Of a stretch of DNA of 64,000 nucleotides, positions 55,598 to 64,000 are shown piece by piece. How positions within the stretch are numbered: the stretch's first letter is position 1; every line of letters begins with the position of its first letter. The translations under genes and the position numbers were made by a program. Origin of the DNA: Methylobacterium brachiatum (GTDB lineage: Bacteria; Pseudomonadota; Alphaproteobacteria; Rhizobiales; Beijerinckiaceae); the NCBI RefSeq assembly GCF_020523825.1, contig NZ_JAJALK010000009.1:1-64000 (forward strand), read 5' to 3'. The notes below the pieces were generated by a model, which had not been told where the DNA came from, did not search any database, and saw nothing but the letters and a program-made list of their open reading frames with translations.

Positions 55598-58500
55598 ATG
55601 GCGCCGCGCTTTACCCGGGGCGGGGCTCGGGGCCTGACCGAACTGGGTCGCCCCCTCGGCCGGACGATCGCCCGCGGCGGCGCCGCACGCCTCCTCGGCG
55701 CGGGCTGGCGCCGGGGCGGGGGCTTGCTCGGCGACCTCGACGGGCTGTTTCATCGCTGGGCCGGGGCGCCGGGCACGCGCGCGAGTCGCAATCCGCTGGT
55801 GCGGCTCGCGGCCCGCGGTGGCCTGCCGCGGGCGACCGACCCGACCGCAGAGGCCGATCAACTCGCGCTGTTAGCGCCCCATTTCGACGCGGCGTTCTAC
55901 GCGAGCTGGTACGGGATCGGCGGCGAGGCGGCGCTGCGCGATTACCTGCGCACCGGCTGGCGCCAGGGCCGGGACCCGCGCCCCGACTTCTCCACTGCGG
56001 AGTACCTCGCCGCGCGCCCGTTCCTCCAGCGCGCCGACATCAACCCGTTCGTGCACTATCTGCGCGGCCTGCTCGACCGGGGGGGCGCGGCGATCCCGCC
56101 GCCCGACCTCCGACGTGCCACCCGCCTCGCCCGTCGCCTCGTCGATGCGGAGTATTATCTCGCCGGGAACCCCGACCTTCGGGAAGCGGGCGTCGATCCG
56201 GCCGGCCACTACATGAGTTCGGGCTGGCGCGAGGGCCGGGAACCGTCGCCCCATTTCGACATCCCGTATTACTGCCTCACCCGCGGCATCAGCTACGCCG
56301 CGGAGAACCCGCTGCTGCACTACGTCCGGCACGGCGGCCAAGCCTGTCCGCTGAGCGAGGACGAGGCGGTCGCGTTTCAGGTCGGCACGATCGCGCCCTA
56401 CTTCGACGCCGGCTACTACCGCGGCCGCGACGACGATCGCTCCGACGAGAAGCTTCTGCGCGCCTACGCCGCCGGCGAGTGGCGGGCGATGCGCAGCCCG
56501 CGCCAGGAGTTCGACCCGGCCGGCTTCGTGCAGGAGCGGGCTGACAATCGCGCCGTGCGCCGCGATCCGTTCTTCCAATACATCGCCGAGACACTGCTGT
56601 TGAGCGGGAGGCCGTTCGCGGGCCCGGGCCGGATCAATTTTCCGGCAGTCGACGAAGAGTGGTACCGGGCCACCTATTCCGACATGCGCGGCGGCGTGCG
56701 GCCCTACACTCACTTCGCGAGCACGGGCTGGCGCGAGGGGCGCGATCCGGGACCGCGGCATTCGACGCTGTTCACCCTGCTGCGCGTCTGCGGTTTCCGG
56801 CCGGAGAAACCGCCGGTCGAGGAGACCGGTTGGATCGCCGAGATCGGCCGCGAGCCGGTCGACCGCGAAGCCTATCTGCACCTCCAGGCAGCCCTGGCCG
56901 CGCTGCATTTCGACCATGCCTTCTACCGTCGACGCTACGGCGTGCCCGACGCGGTCGACGCGATCCGCGACTATTGCGAGCGCGGCTGGCGAACGGGGCG
57001 CAACCCGCGCGCGGATTTCAACGGGCAGCAATATCTCGACCAGCACGGCTCCGTGCAGGAGACCGGGGTGGCGCCGTTCGTCCACCATCTGGCCACCGCC
57101 GTGATGCTCGGCGTCGATATCGCGCCCGGCATATTCGACCCTCGCTACGGCACCCCGCCCTCGGAGGAGGACGAGGCGCTGATGGACGAGGCTCTCTTGA
57201 TGGAGCCGCACTTCGACGCCGACTTCTACGCGAAGCGCTACCCGGACGTCGCCGGCGCGCGCGGCGGCGCGCTCGCCCATTTCGTCGCCCACGGCCAGCA
57301 CGAGGGCCGGCTCCCGAACAAGCGATTCTCGTACGAGTTCTACGGTCGGGCCTACGGCCACCTGTTGGCGGCGGGCGAATCGCCGTTCCTGCACTACGTC
57401 CGCACCGGCCGCGCCGCCGGGCTGATGGCATGCCCCGAGGATCTCGGCACCTGGCCGCCCATGGAAGCCCCCGCGCCGGGGGAATGGGATGGCCTCCCCT
57501 CCGGGCTGCCGATCGCGCGGGCCGAGGTCGTCGTGATCATGCCGATCTATAAGGGCCGCGGCGAGACCCTCCGGGCGATCCACGCCTGCCTCGCCGCACC
57601 GCAGAAAACACCCTTCACCCTGCTCGCCATCAACGACCGATCCCCCGACCCGGACCTCACCGCCGAGCTGGCCGAGCTGGCCGGCCGCGGCCTGTTCCAC
57701 CTCGTCGAGAACGAGCGCAATCTCGGCTTCGTCCGCTCGGTCAACCGCGGCCTGTCGATGCGCCAGGGCCGGGCCGTCGTCCTGCTCAACTCCGACGCCG
57801 AGGTCTTCGGCGACTGGCTCGACCGCTTGGTCGCCCATGCCGAGACGCGACCGCGGGTCGGAAGCATCACGCCTTTGTCCAGCAACGCCACCATCTGCAG
57901 CTACCCGAAGTTCAACGCCAACAACGCCATGGCGCTTGAGATCTCCCGTCCGGAGCTCGATCAGGCGGCGGCGCGGATCAATCGCGGCCACGCCGTGGAG
58001 GTCCCCACCGGCGTCGGCTTCTGCATGTACATGACCGCCGCCGCGCTGGACGCGGTCGGCCCCCTCGACGAGGTCGCCTTCGGCAAGGGCTACGGCGAGG
58101 AGAACGACTGGTGCATGCGCGCCCGCAAGGCCGGGTTCGCGAACCTGCTGGCCGAGGACGTGTACGCCTACCATGCCGGCCAGATCTCGTTCGGGCTCGA
58201 CCTGGGCGGCGAGTATGACCAGGGCCAGGCGGCGCTGCTGGCCAAGCATCCGGACTACCCGGCCGTGGTCGGACAGTTCGTGGCCGCCGATCCCGGCCGC
58301 CCGGCCCGGGCGCGGCTCGACCTGTACCGGCTGGCGCGGCACTTCAGCGGTCGGGCCGTGCTGTTCGTGACCCACAGCTGGGGCGGGGGCATCCAGCGGC
58401 ACATCGAGGACGTGATCGCCCGTCTCCAGGGCGAGGGCACCAGCGTGGTGCTGCTCTCGGTCGACCGGGACCGGAACCTGCGGATCAACGTCTCGTACCG

Positions 58501-59524
58501 GAGCGGCGAGTATCTGTACCTGCCGAACCTGGAGAGCCTGTACCTGCCCCGCGACGCGGCCGAGATCGCCGCCTTCATCGCGCAGCTGGCGCCGCGCCTG
58601 ATCCACCTGCACTCGCTGGCGGGTCTGCGCTGGTCGGCGGCGCGGGCGATGATGGACCTCGTTACCGGATCGGGACGGCCGTATGCCTGGACGCTGCACG
58701 ACTTCTCGCCGGTCTGCCACCGCAACCACCTGGTGATGCCGGACGGCAGCTATTGCGGGCTGGCGCCGGTGCCGGTGTGCCGGGACTGCCTGGCTTCGGA
58801 CGCGGACGGTTACGAGGAGCCGGATCCGGGCGAGCGTCGAGGTGTGTTCGGACGGTTCCTGGCTGGCGCGGCGCGCGTGTTCGCGCCGTCGGCCGACACC
58901 GCCGGGCGATTGCGCGAAGTCTATCCCGACCTGGCGATCACGGTACGGCCACACTTCGAGGCCGACCGCCGGATCCGCCCGGCGACCCGCAAGCGCGGGG
59001 CGGGGCGGCGTCGGGTGGCTGTGCTCGGCGCCATCAACATGATGAAGGGCGCGCGCTTCCTCCAGGCGCTGGCCACGGACGCGCGCGACCGGGACCTACC
59101 GATCGACTTCACGATCATCGGCTTCTCGGACCCGGCGCTTCGGCCGGCCCTGGCAGCCGCCGGCGTCACCGAATCAGGTCGTTACATGAGCGACGACGAG
59201 GCCCTCGACCTCACCGCGCGGTCCTTCGCCGATCTCGTGCTGCTGCCGGCGATCTGGCCGGAAACCTACTCCTACGCCCTGACCCTCGCGCTCCGCACCG
59301 GCTTGCCGGTGGCGGCCTTCGATCTCGGCGCCCAGGGGGAACGGCTGCGCGCTTATCCGCAGGGGCACGTGCTACCCTACGCCCTCCTGAACGATCCGGC
59401 CGCCTTCAACGACCACCTGTTGTCGGTCGACGTCGCGCCGCGCGGCCGGAGCCGTGGACCGATCCAGGCGGCCGAGTACGACGATCTCATGCGCGACTAT
59501 TACGGATTGGCGCCCGCCCCGTGA
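55598..59524 (+). CDS. Giant GT2-GT4 glycosyltransferase with degenerate WY repeats
   Basis: A 1308-residue protein. Residues about 60-600 contain degenerate repeats of the same kind as the previous gene (APHFDAAFYASWY, SGWREGREPSPHFDIPYYCL, HFDADFYAKRYPDVAGARGG). Residues 640-900 are a GT2 domain: VVIMPIYKGRGETLRAIHA, VENERNLGFVRSVNRGL, VVLLNSDAEVF and GEENDWCMRARKAGF. Residues 940-1300 are GT-B/GT4-like: VTHSWGGGIQRHIEDVI, LHDFSPVCHRNHLVMPDGSY and PAIWPETYSYALTLAL. The start is ATG 55598 with GAGG upstream. A bifunctional polymerase-like role in glycan extension is likely. Confidence 0.78.
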   Translation: MAPRFTRGGARGLTELGRPLGRTIARGGAARLLGAGWRRGGGLLGDLDGLFHRWAGAPGTRASRNPLVRLAARGGLPRATDPTAEADQLALLAPHFDAAFYASWYGIGGEAALRDYLRTGWRQGRDPRPDFSTAEYLAARPFLQRADINPFVHYLRGLLDRGGAAIPPPDLRRATRLARRLVDAEYYLAGNPDLREAGVDPAGHYMSSGWREGREPSPHFDIPYYCLTRGISYAAENPLLHYVRHGGQACPLSEDEAVAFQVGTIAPYFDAGYYRGRDDDRSDEKLLRAYAAGEWRAMRSPRQEFDPAGFVQERADNRAVRRDPFFQYIAETLLLSGRPFAGPGRINFPAVDEEWYRATYSDMRGGVRPYTHFASTGWREGRDPGPRHSTLFTLLRVCGFRPEKPPVEETGWIAEIGREPVDREAYLHLQAALAALHFDHAFYRRRYGVPDAVDAIRDYCERGWRTGRNPRADFNGQQYLDQHGSVQETGVAPFVHHLATAVMLGVDIAPGIFDPRYGTPPSEEDEALMDEALLMEPHFDADFYAKRYPDVAGARGGALAHFVAHGQHEGRLPNKRFSYEFYGRAYGHLLAAGESPFLHYVRTGRAAGLMACPEDLGTWPPMEAPAPGEWDGLPSGLPIARAEVVVIMPIYKGRGETLRAIHACLAAPQKTPFTLLAINDRSPDPDLTAELAELAGRGLFHLVENERNLGFVRSVNRGLSMRQGRAVVLLNSDAEVFGDWLDRLVAHAETRPRVGSITPLSSNATICSYPKFNANNAMALEISRPELDQAAARINRGHAVEVPTGVGFCMYMTAAALDAVGPLDEVAFGKGYGEENDWCMRARKAGFANLLAEDVYAYHAGQISFGLDLGGEYDQGQAALLAKHPDYPAVVGQFVAADPGRPARARLDLYRLARHFSGRAVLFVTHSWGGGIQRHIEDVIARLQGEGTSVVLLSVDRDRNLRINVSYRSGEYLYLPNLESLYLPRDAAEIAAFIAQLAPRLIHLHSLAGLRWSAARAMMDLVTGSGRPYAWTLHDFSPVCHRNHLVMPDGSYCGLAPVPVCRDCLASDADGYEEPDPGERRGVFGRFLAGAARVFAPSADTAGRLREVYPDLAITVRPHFEADRRIRPATRKRGAGRRRVAVLGAINMMKGARFLQALATDARDRDLPIDFTIIGFSDPALRPALAAAGVTESGRYMSDDEALDLTARSFADLVLLPAIWPETYSYALTLALRTGLPVAAFDLGAQGERLRAYPQGHVLPYALLNDPAAFNDHLLSVDVAPRGRSRGPIQAAEYDDLMRDYYGLAPAP

Positions 59525-59628
59525 GCGGGCAGGGCGCATGACGCCCGCGCTCATCGCCCATCAAACCGGCAAGCCCGCTCCGGACAGGGCCGCGCCGATC
59601 CCGCTTTTGCCGCGCGCGAGGACGCCGC

Positions 59629-60348
59629 ATGATCTCCGTCAACGAGGACATGAAGCAGGAGATGCTCCGGCGCGGCATCTCGGTGCTGCACCCGGCCCCG
59701 TTCGGCCTGCCGGAGGATTGCACCTTCGAGCCGCCCTGCAGCATCAAGTGGATGGGGATCGATTACTGCCTCACCATGGGGGCGTTCTCCTACGCGGTGA
59801 GCGGCTATTATTTCGGCGCCGACATCGCCCGCTACTGCTCGATCGGCGAAAGCGTCCAGGTCGGGCGCGGCAGCCACCCGGTCCATTGCGGCTCGACCTC
59901 GCCGCTGTTCTACACGCACCATTCCGCCGTGTTCGACCGCCTCGACCCGCGCGCCGAGGATTACGAGATCTGCGGCCCCTACCTGTGGCCCAAGCGGGTG
60001 CGCATCGGCAACGACGTCTATATCGGCCACGGCGCCTTCCTGATGCCCGACATCACCATCGGCGACGGGGCGATCATCGGCGCCATGGCGGTGGTGACCA
60101 AGGACGTGCCGCCCTACGCGATCGTGGCCGGCAGCCCGGCCCGGGTCGTGAAGATGCGCTTTCCCGACAAACTGATTGAGCGCTACCTGGCGGTGCGCTG
60201 GTGGCGCTACGCCTTCTGGGACCTGCGCCAGTGCTCGATCACCGACCCCGAGAAATTCCTCGACGCGGTGGAAGAGCGGATCGCCGGCGGGATGCAGGAA
60301 TACCGCCCGGACCTGATCCCGATCCAGTCGCTGATACCGGGCGCCTGA
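59629..60348 (+). CDS. CatB-type O-acetyltransferase
   Basis: A 239-residue left-handed beta-helix acetyltransferase. Hexapeptide repeats are visible around IARYCSIGESVQVGRG and IGNDVYIGHGAFLMPDITIG, DGAIIGAMAVVTKDVPPYAI, and the catalytic His is probably in YTHHSAVF. Family members transfer acetyl from acetyl-CoA to a sugar or chloramphenicol-like hydroxyl. Here, behind two glycosyltransferases, glycan acetylation is the likely role; the upstream SGNH protein could be its opposing or partner activity. Confidence 0.85.
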   Translation: MISVNEDMKQEMLRRGISVLHPAPFGLPEDCTFEPPCSIKWMGIDYCLTMGAFSYAVSGYYFGADIARYCSIGESVQVGRGSHPVHCGSTSPLFYTHHSAVFDRLDPRAEDYEICGPYLWPKRVRIGNDVYIGHGAFLMPDITIGDGAIIGAMAVVTKDVPPYAIVAGSPARVVKMRFPDKLIERYLAVRWWRYAFWDLRQCSITDPEKFLDAVEERIAGGMQEYRPDLIPIQSLIPGA

Positions 60349-60918
60349 GGATCGGACCGCGCGGGCTCTCACTATCCTGCCGCTCCCGGTCGCCGAACGG
60401 TCGGCTGCGCGATGGCGATCGAGCCCGCCCCCCGGCCCGTGAGTCCCAACCCGGTGACGTCGAGGTGATCAGACGGCACCGGCGGCGATGTCCGCGCGGT
60501 GCTGGTCCGCCAAGCGCTGGCCGGGCATCGCTGGCGGTATCCGTCGATCGCACGCCGCACCGCTGTCCCCGCCCGTCGCGGTGCCGGGAGGCGGCGAGCG
60601 CCGGCACGTCGCAGACCTCACCGCCATGGCGGTCGTCCGGACCGGCGCGCTGCGCCCGCCCGAGGCGTGCTCGCCCGTACCACCGCCGCCAGAGACGCCG
60701 GCCTCGGCCCGAGGTCGCCCCGCGCGAGTGCGCCCAAAGCCCACCGACGTCGCGAGGGGCGATCCGGCGCCCCGCGCGGTATCGTATCGCCAAGACCCGA
60801 CCCACGATCCCCCGCGGTTCGGCCATCCGACACGCGGCGCGACACACGCTTGAGCGCTCCGCCCGCCTCGATCGCGCTGTTGCGGACGCCGATGGCGACG
60901 CGGGTTTCCGATTGTGCC
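60349..60918. other. About 570 bases with no supported gene
   Basis: ORFs on both strands are Arg/Pro/Ala-rich and overlap each other completely, as expected of GC-rich non-coding DNA. No hairpin terminator was found after the acetyltransferase gene. Confidence 0.4.
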
Positions 60919-61308
60919 ATGGCGATCCCGACGGTCGGGCGATCGCAGCCGGCACGCACATGGGGGTCGCACCCCACCGGGGTCGAGGCCGCCGGCCTTG
61001 ACCTCACCGCGCGAGGGACGGATGTTGAAGGGACGCCGGCGCCGTTACCGGCCGGCTTGGAAGCACGCCATGACCCGTATCGCGATCCCGCCGGTGCAGT
61101 CGGTGCAGCGTTGAAACTGGATGATCCGGAACGCGAGGCGGTCGCCGATCGCATCATGACGGAGTTGAGCGGCTTCGCCCGTGAACTCGGCCTCTATGAG
61201 GGCATCGCACGCGGCATCATCGAGACGGTGGTGGCCGACATGCCGAATGGCTCCGACGAGCAGATCCTGACCGCAGCCCGCATGCTGATGGTGATGACCT
61301 CGGCCTAG
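60919..61308 (+). CDS. Hypothetical protein with helical C terminus
   Basis: Only the C-terminal 70 residues look convincingly coding: ALKLDDPEREAVADRIMTEL, SGFARELGLYEGIARGIIET, VVADMPNGSDEQILTAARML. They suggest a three-helix bundle. The N-terminal part from ATG 60919 is low-complexity; the true start may be later, though no ATG is available. No family recognised. Confidence 0.4.
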   Translation: MAIPTVGRSQPARTWGSHPTGVEAAGLDLTARGTDVEGTPAPLPAGLEARHDPYRDPAGAVGAALKLDDPEREAVADRIMTELSGFARELGLYEGIARGIIETVVADMPNGSDEQILTAARMLMVMTSA

Positions 61309-61964
61309 AGGCGTCACGGGGGGCGCCGACGTCTCCGTCCCGGCGTGGGGTCCGTCCGCCCAAAGACACATGCATCCGGATCCCGGCGGTTCTGTCGCCC
61401 GAACCGACGACGTGCATCCCGATCGTGGAGCGTGCCGGTTCCCGGGCAAGAACGACGTCGGGAGGCCGCTTCGTTTCCGGCAAGCGTCGAGGCGGGCGGA
61501 TCAGCCGAGGGGGTGGCGTGCGTCGGCTTCGGTGGCGGGCGACCTGTCGCGAGCATCCATCGCCGCCGAGAGCCGACTTGACCGATCCCGGTCCCTCGGG
61601 TCGGTCAGCGACTGCGGGTCGTGAGAAAGCGCCACCGAGCCGCCGGTGGTGATCCCGGCCATCGCGCGATGGCGCAGTCGTTCGCTTGGCTCGCGCCGGG
61701 CCTCCGGCTCACCGGGCCACTCGCCCCCACATCGATCTGCTGACGGGGCGGCGGAGCGTCCGCTCTCACCGGCGTTTGAGCCCGTCCGCGACGAGGCTCC
61801 GGCGACTGGATGGAGCTGAGCGTTCTCCGGGCCGCCCCGCACCGGCGCACCGGGCGATCAGAATTCGTGGTCCGAACCGGGGGTCCGGAAACCGAGGCGA
61901 TCCCATCGCGATCTTGGATGCCCGTCCCGCGCCATCGGCGGGCCAGGGGCTGCCCTTCCCGACG
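61309..61964. other. About 650 bases with no supported gene
   Basis: All ORFs are short, Arg-rich and mutually overlapping. No repeat or RNA structure was recognised. Confidence 0.4.
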
Positions 61965-62270
61965 ATGCGTGTCCCGTACTTGGGCCGCTATCGCTACGTC
62001 TACGATTTCGAGCGGCATGCGGCGTGTGCCGGCGAAGTCGTGACGGTGTTCGGGAGCGCCGCCTCGATCTCGCCGGCCGTGATCATCCTGCGTCGGTCCA
62101 CTGTGCTCGACGAGATGCGCGCCTACCCGATCGTCGCGCCGGACAACCCGCTACCGGATCCCGTGCGGGTCGGGCGCTGGCACGTCTCCATCTCGATCGT
62201 GTCCCATTGCGCCAATCGCGAATGGGCGGCCCCGGTCGCTCACTTCGATATCGCGGTGGTGGGGTCATGA
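61965..62270 (+). CDS. Hypothetical protein, 101 aa
   Basis: A strand-rich protein (MRVPYLGRYRYVYDFERHAA, VVTVFGSAASISPAVIILRR, RVGRWHVSISIVSHCANREW) that reads like a small beta-sandwich or immunoglobulin-like domain, ending AHFDIAVVGS. Its stop overlaps the start of the next small gene (ATGA), suggesting a polycistronic arrangement like those in phage modules. No family is recognised. Confidence 0.5.
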   Translation: MRVPYLGRYRYVYDFERHAACAGEVVTVFGSAASISPAVIILRRSTVLDEMRAYPIVAPDNPLPDPVRVGRWHVSISIVSHCANREWAAPVAHFDIAVVGS

Positions 62271-62395
62271 CCGACTGGCTGGCCTGGATCCTGTGCGCGC
62301 TCGGCGTCGGCCACCACCGGCCCAGCGCCTACGCGCTGGCTTCCGACCCGATCATGATGTGCTGTTCGTATCCGTCTGGGCCACGACGTCGGTAG
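62267..62395 (+). CDS. Small hypothetical protein, 42 aa
   Basis: It overlaps the previous stop codon by four bases. The first half is a short hydrophobic helix (MTDWLAWILCALGVGHHRPS). After about residue 28 the sequence degenerates, while the next frame continues with a membrane-like VLFVSVWATTSVACMSTGAT, suggesting that the gene is frameshifted near 62,350. Confidence 0.35.
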   Translation: MTDWLAWILCALGVGHHRPSAYALASDPIMMCCSYPSGPRRR

Positions 62396-63052
62396 CCTGC
62401 ATGTCGACCGGCGCCACCCTGATGTGGCGGCGCTGGAAGCACATCACGATGACTGCCAACGCCGCTCGGTTTATGGCGCCACGTTCCTGCTGATTGGTTT
62501 CGACCTCTCCATGAGCGCTGTGACCCTTGTTCGTCGCGGTCGATCGCCTGAAGGTTGTGATCCTGGGTCTTACGGCGGCTGTCACCGTCACCGTTACCGT
62601 GGTGGCCATCGCCCCTATCTCGCGGATCTTCCGGGCTGCCCGGGACGACAGGGGGATCCAGCGTGGATTGGGGAGCCGCTCGTCACGACAGTAGTTTCGG
62701 CGTTCACCGGCATCGTCGGGGCCTTCTTCACCGACTTGGCCACCCGACCGAACAACCGAGCCGACGCCCATGCGGTCGAGGCCCAAACGGAACTCACCGG
62801 CATCTCGGGCTTCCAGATCCTCGTGCGCGAGCTGCAGGCCGCCGTGTTCAGCTTGTACAGGTGATCGAGAAGCAGGGCGGTCAGATCGAGAAGCAGAGCG
62901 CCGAGATCGCAAAGCTCCGCGGCGTGGTTTCTAACTTGCGCGCCGCTCTGGAAGACGCCCTGTCCAAGTGGCGCGGTGGGGAGCCGGCCCCGCCTCCGAA
63001 GCAGAGGGGAAACCGCGCAGGGGCGTGCGGAGCAAAGCCGTCCGAGCCCTGA
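62396..63052 (+). pseudogene. Frameshifted membrane and coiled-coil coding remnants
   Basis: Successive pieces in different frames look coding. One is a TTG-started single-helix segment (62527-62694; LKVVILGLTAAVTVTVTVVA). Next comes VVSAFTGIVGAFFTDLATRP to a stop at 62864. In another frame, QVIEKQGGQIEKQSAEIAKL is a clear heptad coiled coil ending at 63052. Joining the last two needs one missing or extra base near 62,850. The order membrane helix then coiled coil recalls phage holin/spanin-like or tail-related small proteins, but no family is recognised. Sequencing error cannot be excluded. Confidence 0.35.
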
Positions 63053-63103
63053 CGCCGGCCGTTCCCGTCCTAGTAGCGGGGGGCCAGCCCAGCCACGGCG
63101 CGT

Positions 63104-63317
63104 CAGGAATCCGTTGAGCTGGCCCAGGTGCTCACCGAGTTCCGAGAGCAACGGGCGGAGGACATGGCTCGACTGGGTTCGGGTCAGCCACAGCGGCGCG
63201 CAACTCGCCGAGGCGGAGAAGGGACGCGATCGGTGGCAGGCCGACGCGGAGGAGCTCGAACGGCTCTGCATGCAGAACGGTAGCCCGATGCCGACCGCAC
63301 CCGACGAGGGCGCCTGA
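63104..63317 (+). pseudogene. Frameshifted coiled-coil remnant
   Basis: ESVELAQVLTEFREQRAEDM in one frame continues as AQLAEAEKGRDRWQADAEEL in another, stopping at 63317. One indel near 63,175 would restore a helical protein of about 70 residues. It follows the other frameshifted small genes in the same direction. Confidence 0.35.
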
Positions 63318-63367
63318 AGCCTGGCACTTGATCCGCCGCTCGCGATGCTTCCCGCGCCCCCCTTCAA

Positions 63368-63399
63368 CCCCGCCGGCAACCGCCGGGCGGGGCTTTTTT
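63368..63399 (+). terminator. Rho-independent terminator
   Basis: CCCCGCC (63368-63374) pairs with GGCGGGG (63386-63392), followed by CTTTTTT. It marks the end of the small-gene string. Confidence 0.85.
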
Positions 63400-63477
63400 A
63401 GGCGCCAAGCGCTGCTGTCGGAACGACCGAAGGCCAGCCTGGATTGTCCAGCCACGCGCAATCCGAGGATCCATTCG

Positions 63478-63633
63478 ATGCTGAAAGTCACCTACATCGA
63501 TTTCCACGAGAAGGCTGGAAGCGCCGTTCACAGCGGCTGGTACATCACCGATGGGAACGGCGCGATCGTCGGCGAAGCGCATCGCTATGCCGATCAGGCC
63601 AGCGGTCTGCAGGCGCTCATGGCGTTGTGTTGA
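63478..63633 (+). CDS. Small hypothetical protein, 51 aa
   Basis: A compact beta-beta-alpha-like protein (MLKVTYIDFHEKAGSAVHSG, WYITDGNGAIVGEAHRYADQ, then ASGLQALMALC). It has its own terminators before and after, so it appears to be a monocistronic gene. GAGGATCC lies upstream of the ATG. No family recognised. Confidence 0.6.
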   Translation: MLKVTYIDFHEKAGSAVHSGWYITDGNGAIVGEAHRYADQASGLQALMALC

Positions 63634-63655
63634 TCTACCGCCCCTGTCGATCAGC

Positions 63656-63693
63656 AAGCCCGCCCGGCTCAGTGCCGCGGCGGGCTTGCTTTT
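63656..63693 (+). terminator. Rho-independent terminator
   Basis: AAGCCCGCC (63656-63664) pairs perfectly with GGCGGGCTT (63679-63687), followed by GCTTTTG. Confidence 0.8.
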
Positions 63694-63784
63694 GCCTATA
63701 ATCCATCTCGCCGACCATGCGCTTCATAAGGTTGCGAGCGTCCGAGATAGCAGTTCATCGTGCTGCCTCAACGACAGGGAGGCA

Positions 63785-64000
63785 TTAAAATAACCACTAT
63801 CAAATAAAAATTCACTTCGAAGCGCGAAATCAACCCTAGCTTGAGATTGGAATAGTTTAATTAATTAGCGAGTTTTGTTCGGACGCATCTTACACAATAC
63901 GACGATTAAATCCAAAATAAAACATCGATCCGTCAACAATATCATATGCTGCCATTTTAATAATCAGTTTATAATAATGGCTTTAGCAGAGAAATGTTTT
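63785..64000. other. AT-rich stretch at the right edge
   Basis: From about 63,785 the sequence is rich in A and T (AAATAAAAATTC, TTTAATTAATTA, TTTTAATAATCAGTTTATAA), in sharp contrast to the rest of the window. No gene begins within it. It may be a promoter-rich spacer before a laterally acquired gene, or the edge of a foreign island. Confidence 0.6.

Noticed and set aside
55871..58954. 1027-codon antisense ORF under the second giant glycosyltransferase
   Set aside because: No recognisable domain, while the sense strand has clear GT2 and GT4 motifs.

Overview
The window is a high-GC chromosomal segment with strong G/C preference at third codon positions, many GTG and TTG starts and protein families typical of Rhizobiales. 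The overall look (paired CsbD proteins, DUF1127, YidB-like protein, REP-like inverted repeats, rplM-rpsI near argC) suggests a Methylobacterium-like alphaproteobacterium; this is inference, since no rRNA or marker tree is available. No rRNA, tRNA, CRISPR array or intact transposase was seen.

Region 1 (1-10,000) is an accessory patchwork. The left edge carries what looks like one end of an IS21-type insertion sequence abutting a beheaded flavin amine oxidase. Small secreted or membrane proteins, a cobalamin-binding-like protein without a recognisable 5' end, an MgtC-type membrane protein, a PepSY protein, an exported acid phosphatase, an MFS transporter and a crotonase with a Tat-like leader follow.

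Region 2 (10,000-22,900) reads as one functional module: an RND efflux adaptor/permease pair, a TetR regulator, an exported SMP-30-like beta-propeller, a hotdog thioesterase, a thiolase, a MATE transporter, a DoxX protein, two short-chain dehydrogenases and an alpha/beta hydrolase. Three intergenic regions (10,012; 15,143; 20,065) share an 18-bp motif overlapping likely promoters, which suggests a TetR-controlled regulon joining efflux to acyl or ketone catabolism.

Region 3 (23,500-34,400) holds a 2OG-oxygenase-like gene, a complete peptide-type ABC importer (binding protein, two permeases, double ATPase), a divergent M20 amidohydrolase, a nucleotide-sugar dehydrogenase and a CoA-binding protein, with three REP-like inverted repeats between them. 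Region 4 (34,400-46,500) is more core-like: rplM-rpsI, a TIM-barrel protein, a triple-PAS LuxR regulator, a compact stress-type cassette (CsbD, membrane protein, CsbD, 34-aa peptide, YidB-like), argC, an ECF sigma/anti-sigma pair, a second LuxR regulator, a DUF1127 protein and a DedA protein. The sigma gene and the second LuxR gene are preceded by nearly the same promoter block with identical spacing.

Region 5 (46,900-60,350) looks like a surface-glycan locus: phosphomannomutase-type enzyme, SGNH hydrolase, GDP-mannose 4,6-dehydratase, two very large glycosyltransferases carrying N-terminal WY-type repeats (15 tandem copies in the first) and a CatB-type acetyltransferase. Region 6 (60,350-64,000) is sparsely coding, with small overlapping or frameshifted ORFs encoding membrane and coiled-coil segments, and ends in a markedly AT-rich stretch that may mark the edge of foreign DNA.
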